This document shows, piece after piece, positions 54,814-64,000 of a stretch of DNA of 64,000 nt (its first letter is position 1; every line of letters starts with the position of its first letter). The notes beneath the pieces were generated by a model, which was given only the letters and a program-made list of their open reading frames with translations, did no database searches and had not been told where the DNA came from. Location: NCBI GenBank assembly GCA_047967505.1, contig CM106540.1. One strand, 5' to 3'. Made by a program: the position numbers and the translations under genes. Source of the DNA: Dipteris shenzhenensis (taxonomy: Eukaryota > Polypodiophyta > Polypodiopsida > Gleicheniales).

Positions 54814-55643
54814 TTGGCATTAAAATTTTCCAGAAAGTGCCTCAGCATTATCAATTTTGTAAAGTCAGTAAAAATTTCTTTGACCAGACTCTCTATCTCT
54901 ACTTCGACTTCAGTCCTCGCTTCAGGCCCAGCTCTAGTTCCAGTCTCAGCTCCATCTACATCTACGATCAGTGACATACTCGTGCCCATGGCGCCGGTTG
55001 TTGTTCCCTCTCCCTCTTCTCTTGTTACAGCTCTCGCATAGCTTATGACACCTACTTCGGAGGTGTCATACACTGTGCCGCATTACGCTTCACTCTCCCC
55101 TCTCCCTCTCAGTCAGCCCACCCTCCCACGCCCCGTTGGGACTGCCTCATCCATTCCATTGTCATCTCCGTTCCTCACTCAGCCACCGTCCAGTTTTCGG
55201 ACTCAGTTCCACTCTTTCATACCACGCTCACCACAGTTTCAGCATGGACATGGGTGGACTGACACACCAGAGGCCCGTGAGACTCTACTCACAGAGATAC
55301 ATAGTTCTCGTGAGCGTGAGATGGAGCTGGCTCGCTTCGCACGGGAGCAGGTCCACTTCAACCAAGAGCAGAGCCGCATCATACAGGAGTAGGCTAGGGC
55401 CATTCGGGAGCAGGCGGGTCTTATTCAGGGACTCATACAGGATATCATGCAGCTCCGACAGGAGGTCACAACCATACACACTGCCCCAGGGAGTACTCCG
55501 GTGGTCGAGGCACAGATTGCGAGCATGCAATGTGCTATTGAGGAGACTTCCAGATGGGTTGACGTGGCCAAACGGGAACCCACAAGGGTCACCGTTCAGT
55601 AGAGCAGAGAGATACACATTCCAGATTTCTTTGGATCCGGATA
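54814..55643 (+). pseudogene. LINE-C copy 2 ORF1 (coiled-coil protein)
   Basis: A Ser/Pro/Thr-rich N-terminal region (54880-55240) leads into a helical segment, REREMELARFAREQVHFNQEQ, QARAIREQAGLIQGLIQDIM, with heptad spacing typical of an ORF1 coiled coil. Stops at 55039 (TAG), 55390 (TAG in QE-stop-ARA) and 55600 (TAG) are all in the same frame. The N-terminal start is not certain. The following endonuclease begins abruptly, so the ORF1/ORF2 junction has been deleted. Confidence 0.65.
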
Positions 55644-58600
55644 CGACACATGGACATTCAGGATCTGTTTGCCGCAGTTTGCTACTTCCCCCTGGAGACC
55701 TCCCACTTTGCCAGAGATATTCGAGGTGATGATGAGACATCCCCATTTGCTGCCCTTTATCAGTCCATCGTTGACTTTTCTAGCCGCGGAGAAGTCCTTC
55801 TAGTGGGGGACTTCAGCGCGAGGACAAGGACCCGTCAGGTACCACTTCTTGATTTCAGAGATGATTCCACTCTATTGGCAGATGTTGACCTTGAGGAGGC
55901 AAGTATGCTACGGGTTTCGGCTGACAGGCGAGGTCCACTTTCATCCTATGGACAGCCCTATTCGACCTAGGCAGAATACATGATCTCATTATCTATAATG
56001 GTCTTGACAGATAGCTAGCTTCAGGTGGTTTCACATGCTTTCCACATGGGGGGGGCTCAAGTGTTGTTGATTACATCATGGGATCCCCTGTCTTCACATC
56101 TCGCATTACTGACTTCACTGTAGCACCTCTCTCCCCAAGGGCTGATCACACATATTTTTTCTTTCGCATCTCCACCTCCCTTTGCACAACACCTTCCACC
56201 CCACTCAGTGCTTACTCCACCTACCACGATATACGCTTTGATCGGGATCACTCACCTTCTTACTCTGGCCGTCTGTACATACTTCTCGCTTATATTGACT
56301 TCATACCTCTTTTAGAGGATCGTGCTGCCCTTGTCACCCGCTCACTACACGAGGCTGTCATTCACGCTTTTACCCACACCACCCGCTCCACCCACCCACC
56401 ACCCCCTGGAACTGTACCCTGTAATAGTTGGTACGATGATGAGTGTAAGGCCTTACGCCGTCAACTCGGATTTGGAACCAAAAACAGTCTTCCAAGCGCA
56501 CCAGATACGCTACGTGAATACCGTAGATTGGTACGGAGAAAGAAACTAGACTTCGTTCGTCGAAACGAGGAGGAGCTACTGAACATTTTGTTTAGTAACA
56601 ACTCTAAGGACTTCTGGTGGAGATTTCTAGAAGGACGGTCCCCTCCGCCACTCACTGACACCCAGATCTGGTTTGATTATGCACGCACACGTTATGACAT
56701 CCCAAATCAGCTAGTCCCTAGCCTCTCACACATGCCTTGTCCCACATTTTGCACCCTCTTCACTAGAGGAGGGATAAAGGATGCTGTAATGAAACTTCAT
56801 AATGGCCGAGCGAAGGATCATGAGGGACTATGCACTGAGTTCATTGCATATGGGATTAACCTCCTAGCCCCGATCGCAGCAAAGCTTTTTAATGAAGCGG
56901 TTTGATTGGGATTTCCACACACTTGGAACATTAACACTATCTCACCCATCCACAAGGCAGGGGATCCCATGAGCCCGGAGAACTACGGGACCATTATGAT
57001 TAGATATGTCATGTCCAAGATTTATGCATCAGTACTTGACTTCGAGGTTAGCAGACTTGCACAGTGTCGAGGACTCAGAGCAGCAGGACAGGCCGGATTC
57101 CGGCGTGATCATGGAACCATGGACCACATTCTGACGCTCAGATGTATCATCGAGGAGGCGAGGTCACGGAAGCAGAGGGTTTATTGTTGCTTTGTGGATT
57201 TTCGCAAGGCATTTGACACGGTCCCGAGAGCCTGCCTCATACGGCGCCTATAGGACTTGGGTTATGACCAAGAGATCATTTGGGCTATCATGGCACTTTA
57301 TGAGAGAGTTTCTGGCAGAGTTCGGGTAGGATCCGGGTGGACAGACGAGATCATGAGTACCATCGGGGTCAAACAAGGGTGTCCTCTATCGCCTACCTTG
57401 TTTGGTCTCTACATTGACGAGCTTGAGACAGTGATGCAGACACAGGGAGATGTAGGTTGCTCTCTTGCAAGCACGCTGATCCGGATTTTGCTCTATGTAG
57501 ATGACGTGCCTCTCTTATCTTCCTCAGCAGAGGGGCTTCAAAGACACCTAGACGCACTACAGTCCTTTTGTGAGTCTCATGATTTGAAGGTCAACCTGGG
57601 TAAAACCAAGGTCATGATGTTCAATACATCTCGAGCCATCATATGTCAGGAGCAGTTCACATTTGCGGGGTCATGTGTTGAGATAGTTTCATCATAGACT
57701 TATCTTGGGGTTATCTTCTCCAGACCGAGCTTCACTATGAGACCCACGATGCAGGCATGCTTGAGTAGAGGGTATGCCTCATTGGCCAGGCTAGAGAGGC
57801 ACTGCTTCCGCTCACACTTTCAGGATCCACGCACCAAGGGGTTGCTTTTTGACTCCTTGGCTCGCCCAGCGGGGATGTACGGTAGTCCTTGTTGGGGGCC
57901 AAACTTGTCGGATATAGAGTGGGCCCGTGTGGAGCGGCTACAGGTTCTCATGCTATCACGGATGATTCGTTGTAAGTCATCCGTTCCTCACCAGATCATT
58001 TAGGCTGAGTTTGGGTCACCCCCTTTACAGCTAGATGCTGCATTTCAGGTCATCACATATCTGTACCGAGTTAGGGAATATGGGGATTATACCTCGGGGC
58101 GTAGCAAGCTACCATGGATAGCTTTATCCTCTTCTATGGCACTTGCAGCAGGAGGAGATCAGAGGTGCTCGTATGCACGTACAGAGAGATGGTTTGAGCG
58201 ACTGGGGCTCCACATGGATAGACTACCTCCCTTCCAGTATAGCATGGATGCTCCGTTCTCTCCCCTCTTATCACATGAGGTCAATCAGGTTATCCGTGAG
58301 GATCTACTACAGCTACACACTTTTCGGACCTGGTTGGAACCGAGTGAACTCCCAGTGAAGCTTAGCTTCTACAGAGATCACTTCTTACATATCACAGTGG
58401 AGGGTTTCATTGACCCACCAGGATACACACAGATTCACCTACCCCACTCGATGAGGATCTCTCTTGGGCAGTTCCGGGTCTCTTCACACAGACTTCGAAT
58501 CGAGAGCAGCAGAGCAGAGCGACTACCCAGGTAGCGGTGCATATGCACACTATGTGACATATAGGAGGTTGAGACAAAGGAGCATTTCATCTTTAGGTGT

Positions 58601-58665
58601 CCTGTGTACTATGAGATCCGAGGACGTTTCCACTGCCTCTTCAGAGATAGTTATGGGATTTGAGC
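55644..58665 (+). pseudogene. LINE-C copy 2 ORF2: endonuclease, reverse transcriptase, zinc finger
   Basis: AAVCYFPLETSHFARDIRG and VLLVGDFSARTRTRQ are endonuclease motifs (N-terminus missing). From 56078 one frame runs to the end with stops at 56903, 57251, 57695, 58001 and 58532: linker CNSWYDDECKALRRQ, EYRRLVRRKKLDF; reverse transcriptase GFRRDHGTMDHIL, FVDFRKAFDTVPR, GVKQGCPLSPTLFGLYIDELE, catalytic YVDD at 57494-57505, LKVNLGKTKVM; and a C-terminal zinc finger CTLCD...EHFIFRCPVYYEIRGRF. No frame shift within 3 kb of ORF2. It is a different LINE clade from LINE-A (YVDD rather than LADD). Confidence 0.9.
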
Positions 58666-59340
58666 CCATTTCCTCTCCTACCCAGACCAGCGGTGTTTGG
58701 CAGGTTTTATTCATGAGGCACTTAGACACCGCGAGAGGATACTCTGAGCATGAAGATAGGAGCAGACTTCTTCCTCGGTTGATCCCTCTCACAGCTCTAT
58801 CACGGAGTTCTTTCAGCTAGATCCCCAACGAGACAAGGCCTCGACATGATCGTAACTCGGAGCCCGTGACCCGACAGCTCAGACAGAGGGTCGACACACG
58901 GATCACACTTGGAGACATCCCCTCCTTGTTTAGAGATGGAGCCCGACCGATAGGGGTCACAGTAGCCCTGGTTAGACGCAGAGGTACGACCAGGAGACGT
59001 GCCAGGACCGCACCTCTGAGTGGCCGACAGCACTATATTGCCGACTTCATGCCTCCACTTCCTCATCCATCCTGATATCTTGCTGTTGCTGGGGATGATG
59101 ATGATATTGATGATGATGCTGAGATTGATATATAGTCGACCATCGACATGACTATGTTGAACTTAGGACTTAGTACTGCCATTCTGCATTTTTTGCATTT
59201 TTTGCATTTTGCATTAGTATGGATGCTCGTTTAGTAGCTCCATCACCACAGCTCGTTGTATCAGGATTTTCACAGTCTCATAGACCCATCGGTCTTCCGA
59301 AAACTTTAATAAACTTTCTTTCTTTCTTTCTTTCTTTCTA
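58666..59340 (+). pseudogene. LINE-C copy 2 C-terminal tail and 3' untranslated region
   Basis: A frame at 58866-59075 encodes RQRVDTRITLGDIPSLFRDG and an Arg-rich VRRRGTTRRRARTAPLSGRQ, ending PPLPHPS-stop. A (GAT)n-rich region, GTATGGATGCTCGTTTAGTAG, CTCATAGACCCATCGG and a (CTTT)n tail at 59313-59340 follow. The same 3' module marks four other places in the window. Confidence 0.8.
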
Positions 59341-59542
59341 CAACGAGGGCCTGCTGGGCAGTAACTTGCTTGTAAAGATGGTGTTATTCTTTTGCAAGAT
59401 GTGTTTTGGTTGCCACAAAGCCGTGCTGAAGTTTTGCCTTGATTCCTCTCCCGAATTAATTGAAATTTGCATCATGTTTAAATAATGAATTGCTTGCTGC
59501 CCTCCAGCTGCAATTGATCAATTGGGGTTGCAAATTCTGCAG

Positions 59543-59642
59543 GTACTCAGCTGTGGGAGTTTTTGTTCTTGGAAGGACCCTACAAGAAGCTTGGGGTGCA
59601 CAGGCAGCAATTAAGCAGAGGGAGTTCAATATATTCCTTGAG
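59543..59642 (+). CDS. RNL: tRNA ligase exon D
   Basis: After CTGCAG (AG at 59541-59542) the exon completes the split Leu codon and reads YSAVGVFVLGRTLQEAWGAQ then AAIKQREFNIFLE, ending in phase 0 at GAG before GTAGCA (59643). Arabidopsis has YTAVGVFVLSR and REAWG at this place, as I remember it. The exon follows the catalytic lysine motif by about 23 residues. The donor is GTAGCA, weaker than the GTAAGT of exon C. The next exon (NRMCISMELV region in Arabidopsis) is not in the window. Confidence 0.9.
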
Positions 59643-60165
59643 GTAGCATTTTGTCTAGCAGTAGTGCTTGGTTTCTTTTCTCTTTCTGATTTTCTGCCAT
59701 ATGAACGCTGCTTTTATAATTATCTACATCCGCTTTGGCTTACGACTGCAAAGAAATCTAAAGGAAACTACTAAATGATTCGATCTGGATTGTTTTATAG
59801 AGTTTACGAGTTGAGGGGTGTGTACAAGTTAAAGGAAACCCATGCACATGCTCACAAGATGAAGAGGGAGAGAGAGGAAAAGTCCACAGACTCGCGTAGC
59901 TACTTGTACACTACTTGTTTTTGTATTCATAAATTTAATCTTTATCCAACCCTTTGATTACCACAATTGTACATGAATTTTAGACATGACTTTATATTTG
60001 CATGACCCAGCACCTTCGCTCAAGAAGAACATCATGAAGTAGGCTTTCCCCAAACATGTTGCTGCAGTAGGGACGATTTGGAGAATGAAGAAAGATGGAG
60101 CATTATTGTGAATGAAGGACTGAGCATTACTATGAATAATAAGGACTGATCATTATTTTCAAACC
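59643..60165. other. Start of the next intron, nothing recognised
   Basis: No feature identified. Confidence 0.45.
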
Positions 60166-60400
60166 AAGAACTTGTCGATCTGTTTCAAACAACTCTTTAT
60201 CGAGTTGCTTGGTAAAGATTTCTGCAACTATCACTATGCTGCATAGATAATTATAAAACCAGCTTTTATGGGGCAGATATCTACACTTTTTCCTTGATCA
60301 AGTGCTCTTTGACATCAATACCATTTGTTCTTGAATGATACATTGGTTTTTTTGTAATTGCTTGTGCTAATTGGTGGTTACGTCATTGGTTGAGTGCAAT
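60166..60400 (-). pseudogene. Copia RNase H fragment
   Basis: The - strand reads AQAITKKPMYHSRTNGIDV, KEHLIK and, after a shift, VAEIFTKQL. This is the copia RNase H end (AISLSKNPVFHSRSKHIDI...ADIFTKPL pattern). It is a different copia lineage from Copia-C and Copia-D, judged by the HSR rather than HAR motif. Confidence 0.7.
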
Positions 60401-60518
60401 TTACAAAAATGTCCCTAAAAGTAATCTTTTGAGCTATGCTCTCCTCCAAGTTTGTGCCCAACAATGCATGCTTTGTTGTAGCTGCTGAAGTTTCACACTT
60501 GCGAACCCCTGACTGACT

Positions 60519-61060
60519 CAGCTAGGGCTCCCCCCCCTCCTAGGGCTACTCGAGTCCCTCCTGCACCCCGCACCACTTCTGGCCCACGGTGGGTTCCGCT
60601 CGCGGTTACACCTCCACTGCTTCTGAGGCTATCCCCTTGGAGCCTCGGGAGGAGGATCAGGCTGTACCTCCCTCAACAGCCCAGGTTGTTGGCACCTCGT
60701 TCGTAGCACTTCTTGATCAGGACCTAGTACAGGTGCCTCCTTCTGTCGATAGAGGGAAGGGGGTCTTACATTCTCTCCCTGATTCGATAGGAATCCTTTG
60801 TACCCCCTCCCCAGGACTGGCTCAGCGGAACTCCTTTTCTGCTCTGGAGGACCTCTCTGACCTCCCAGATGATGATTTTGTACCTCCACTTTTGGAGAGC
60901 CAATTATTGGCATCCCTTTTGAGAGATCTTTCTCTCTCTCACTTGTGGACTTTTTTTCCCTTGGACCTCGTGTGTATAGCAGGAGGTCAGCTCCGGTGTA
61001 GGGTTCTTTTTTCGCCACCAGGTCGGGTAAGGTATTCCAACCCGCTTCCTCCCGCCGATG
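60519..61060 (+). pseudogene. LINE-A copy 3, ORF1 C-terminus
   Basis: Begins within ORF1 (APPPPRATRVPPAPRTTSG region) and carries VPPSVDRGKGVLHSLPDS, FSALEDLSDLPDDDFVP, then a shift near 60885. It is homologous to 10900-11496 and 11957-12472 but without the tandem duplication and with more changes. The CCGATGAGG junction with ORF2 is preserved. Confidence 0.85.
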
Positions 61061-61925
61061 AGGATAGCCAGTTGGAATATACAGGGATTGGGCGGCATCC
61101 CTCATCGCCGTCACAGACAGCTGATTAGGAATCAGCTCCATCCAGGTGTTTCAAGTGGTTCCCTAGACATTTTTTTTCTTCAGGAACACAAACTGGATGT
61201 TAGAGATTGCTCCAAGTCAGGTAAGCTGCTTTCAGGCCGGACTTTTTGGCTTCCTGCCTTGGGAACTAGAGGAGGTACATGCATATCAGTTTCAGATTCT
61301 ATTCTCCCTCTGATCATTGGACACGGTACCATAACCCCCTCCAGGGCCTAGTGGGTTCTACTTCTGATTGACAGACGTAAGGTTGGTTTCCTCAACGTCT
61401 ATGCTCCGAACAACGGAGGGGACCGTGTTCTGTTTTGGAAAGAGTTGCTCTCGTGGGCTGACGTTGCAGATTCGTGGATTATTGGAGGTGACTCCAACAT
61501 GGTTGAGGCACCTTCTGATAAGCAAGGGGACAGAGAAGGTGGTATTCATTTCCTCGAGAGAGCAGCTAGGGACGCCTTCTTGTTCAGGTTCAGTGGCAGA
61601 GATGTTTGGTCAGATGATGCATTTCAGATTCAGTCTCAGCCACTTTTGTTTTCGTGGTCGAACCATAGGGTGTAGATGCCTATCCATGCTCGGATTGACA
61701 GATTCTATGTGGATGACTGGACTCTTGATAGAGGGGGGACAGTTTGCATTGCACCTGGTGTTTCCACTTCCGACCATTTTCTGGTTTTTGTGTCCATCTC
61801 AGAGCCCCATCTGAGAGGACAGTCTCACAGTATTAGGATCCCCGATGCCTTATACACGGATGAGACTATCACAGAGGCAGTCTTGCAGATCTTGCTTCCT
61901 CACATGCAGGGGGGTGGCTGGTCCT
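61058..61925 (+). pseudogene. LINE-A copy 3, ORF2 endonuclease
   Basis: MRIASWNIQGLGG, LFFLQEHKLD-like, IIGGDSNMVE (GDFN changed to GDSN), DRFYVDDWTLDRGG and STSDHFLVF. Stops at 61349 (TAG; CAG in the copy at 12469) and 61673 (TAG; CAG in that copy) and one frame shift near 61350. Ends at a copia fragment. Confidence 0.88.
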
Positions 61926-62306
61926 AGGTTCTCACAGTAGAAGCATTTCTTCTTTGTCTTTGAATCGCCTAACCTATCTTCTTTAGAGTCTCCATTAGAC
62001 TGTGGCTTACCCTTGATGGGCTTACCCTTGGCTTTTTCTTCATGAGAAAATCTTTGTTGTTGGATCCATCGAACTTCCTCTCCTAAGCTCCATGCTGCAC
62101 GAGAATGGGCACTAGCTCTTCGAATGTAACTAGTGTCGACAGTTGTCATGCAATCATGGTTGTCACAAAACCCTTGTAGCTCTTGAGGAGCAACCAAGAA
62201 AAAGTCTAACAATCCGAGCAGAATCCAGTTGTTGACCAACTACAGAGAGTTGATCCCTCACCACCCTCATCTTGGTGATGTAATTATGTACTGAATGTGG
62301 CCACAA
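61926..62306 (-). pseudogene. Copia gag fragment inside LINE-A copy 3
   Basis: The - strand reads LGEEVRWIQQQRFSHEEKAK, GKPIKGKPQSNGDSKEDRLG and KKKCFYCENLG, the basic linker and first half of the CCHC zinc knuckle of a copia gag. No LTR. It replaces about 80 bp of LINE-A ORF2; LINE sequence resumes at GAGATTGGTATCCG. Confidence 0.82.
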
Positions 62307-64000
62307 CTCACTCAGGCAGGAGATTGGTATCCGCCGGCAGTTGGTAGCCTCGCAGAGAGAGGAGCAGAGACGACCATCAGATGCTTGGATAGAGGAGCGC
62401 CTTGCTGCGGCAAGGGCTCACTTGCAGACATTGCTTGATCAGAGAGCAGAGTATGCCTTCCATGCACGGGAGTCCTTTTGGATACAAATGGGAGGGAGAG
62501 TCAATAAACACTTTTTCTCTACACTTGATCCCAGACATAGTAGAGAGAGTGTCAGGTAGCTTATTGACTCTGACGGCGTTTTGCAGTCTCATCCGGATAC
62601 CGTCATGCACTTAGCGACATCTTTCTATGCCTCCTTTCTGCAGATCCTGACACACAGGTCACAGATGTGGCTAAAGATAAAATTTGGTAGAGTTTACCTA
62701 TGTTGGTCATACCAGAGATGACATGCTCACTTGATGCACGCTTTAGCAACACAGAGTTCAAGACTGCTCTCTCCACCCTTCATAAGGGCAAGTGCCCTGG
62801 TTCCGATGGTCTTACTCCTCCTTTTTTTACAGCCTTTTGGATATGATAGGTGATCATATTACTTCAGCCCTGCAGGGCATTTGGGACTGGGGTGAGATGC
62901 CTGACTCACTGACTGAGGGACTCATACAGCTTAACCCGAAAGGTGGCAATAGGAATTTTGTATCCCAATGGAGACCCATCACTCTTTTGGGCACTCTATA
63001 CAAAATGCTTGCCAAGGCGATCAGCATCCGATTGCAGCCCCTTCTTCCAGACCTCATCCATGATACTCAGACAAGCTTTGTGCATGGCAGGAGCATATTT
63101 GATAATATCTCTTCCTTTTGGGAAGCCACAGAGTGGGCTATGCAGAGCGGGCAGAGGCTGGCAGTTCTACTCCTGGACTTTGAGAAAGCCTAGGACAGAG
63201 TAGATTGGGGTTTTCTTGAGGGCACCCTTCTACAATTTGGATTTTCAGATGCATGGATTAGAGGGGTGTCCTCCCTGTACAGATCAGCCGACAACCAGGT
63301 TTTGATTGGAGGGGTAAGGGGTGACAAGTTTCAGATTTCCAGATCAGTTCGTCAGGAATGCCCTTTAGCCCCCTTTCTCTTTCTTTTTGTGGCAGAAGCT
63401 ATGAGTATCTTCCTTAGATCTCAGGCTGAGCTTTATGGGTTGAGTTTGCCCTTGAGACAGGAGCAGAAGCTTCTTGACTGTGAGTTGGCTGATGACACTG
63501 CTATTTTTATTGAGGCCTCTTCGCAGTCACTTGATTCTTTCCGGATAGCCTTGGATATTTTTTGCTCAGCTACAGGGGCACACATTAACTGGCATAAATC
63601 CTTTGGCTTTTGGATCAGTGATGAGGACACTCCAGGCTGGGGAGTTGACATTGGCTTTTCCTGGATTCAGAGGGGTGTGCTGTCAGATATTTGGGATGCC
63701 AGGTAGGATTGGGCATCTCTCCAGCACAGCAGTTTGCCTCAGTACTAGAAAGTATAAGGAAAAAGCTCCTTTTTTGGAGCTCAGCCAAACTGGACCTTGC
63801 TTGTAGAGTTGTGGTAGTGAACCAGGTTCTCTTGGCCACCGCCTGGTTTGTGTGTTCTCGTTGGTGCCGGTCTAGGGATTCCATCACTCAGCTCATTAGA
63901 CTAGTCAGAAATTGTTTATGCAGTGGACTTGATGGCACGGGAGATGTTGCAGCTAGGGTGACCTGGGAGACCATTATTCTCCGTACATTGGAAGGGGGCT
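62307..64000 (+). pseudogene. LINE-A copy 3, ORF2 reverse transcriptase (runs off window)
   Basis: RAEYAFHARESFWIQMGGRV, then after shifts near 62560-62800 SLTEGLIQLNPKGGN, WRPITLLGTLYKMLAKAISI, TSFVHGRSIFDNI, LLLDFEKA-stop-DRVDW (TAG at 63191, Tyr expected), SVRQECPLAPFLFLFVAEAM, catalytic ELADDT (LADD at 63485-63496), GAHINWHKSFGFW. A shift follows at about 63700; the thumb (SAKLDLACRVVVVNQVLLATAWF) continues to the edge. This supplies the reverse transcriptase missing from the copy at 12469. Confidence 0.9.

Larger units (their letters stand above)
1027..59642 (+). other. RNL: tRNA ligase gene span (four exons visible, both ends outside)
   Basis: Plant tRNA ligase joins the two halves of intron-containing pre-tRNAs after endonuclease cleavage and has also been linked to non-canonical mRNA splicing. 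The enzyme has ligase/adenylyltransferase, kinase and cyclic phosphodiesterase domains; only about 229 residues of the ligase domain are encoded here. The four exons join without frame conflict (intron phases 0, 0, 2) and the product follows the Arabidopsis RNL order as I remember it: RATFYPKFENEK, then RxxMIE, then VSLKHSGSLFMYAG, then YxAVGVFVLxR. Introns measure 18325, 27724 and 11880 bp. The N-terminal exon(s) must lie left of the window and the rest of the ligase, kinase and phosphodiesterase domains to the right. I saw no further exon between 59643 and 64000. Confidence 0.88.

Overview
The window is plant nuclear DNA from a large, repeat-dense genome. Its anchor is a host gene: four short exons on the + strand (1027-1479, 19805-19855, 47580-47662, 59543-59642) that join in frame into the N-terminal part of the plant-type tRNA ligase (RNL). 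The join runs from an RATFYPKFENEK block to the KHSG lysine motif and on to YSAVGVFVLGR. The exons are separated by introns of about 18.3, 27.7 and 11.9 kb, and a further intron runs off the right edge. Almost everything else lies inside these introns. Introns this long, filled with chromovirus, copia and LINE debris, suggest a fern or another large-genome land plant; that is inference, not a species call.

Intron before the first exon and intron A (1-19804): a copia 3' end and LTR; a second copia 3' end and LTR; a gypsy chromovirus remnant (3972-6085); long polypyrimidine tracts mixed with copia and LINE pieces (6266-10025); a LINE here called LINE-A with a 896-bp internal tandem duplication (10126-13924); an inverted, broken copia (13925-16204, probably related to 8191-9372); and LINE-B (16205-17990).

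Intron B (19856-47579): a complete chromovirus, Gypsy-1 (20142-26933), with LTRs, Met-tRNA primer site and a perfect TATCG target duplication; a reverse-strand relative, Gypsy-2 (28180-31877), fused to the truncated reverse-strand LINE-D (31878-35285); Gypsy-B (35385-39712), which is interrupted by a non-autonomous copia, Copia-D (36324-38557, GGCTG duplication); then LINE-C copies, one carrying a copia fragment, and a reverse-strand LINE-A relative.

Intron C (47663-59542): a triplicated 69-bp unit that repeats the exon end and its splice donor, a 200-bp duplication, Copia-C on the - strand, and the longest LINE-C copy (54814-59340). The last intron holds a copia RNase H remnant and a third LINE-A copy that runs off the right edge.

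No element has an intact open gag-pol or ORF2. Damage is mostly nonsense codons, many directly visible as CAG-to-TAG changes between copies. The ligase exons keep canonical GT-AG sites and an open frame, so the host gene is probably functional although it spans more than 58 kb here. Names such as LINE-A, Gypsy-1 and Copia-D are local labels for this window.
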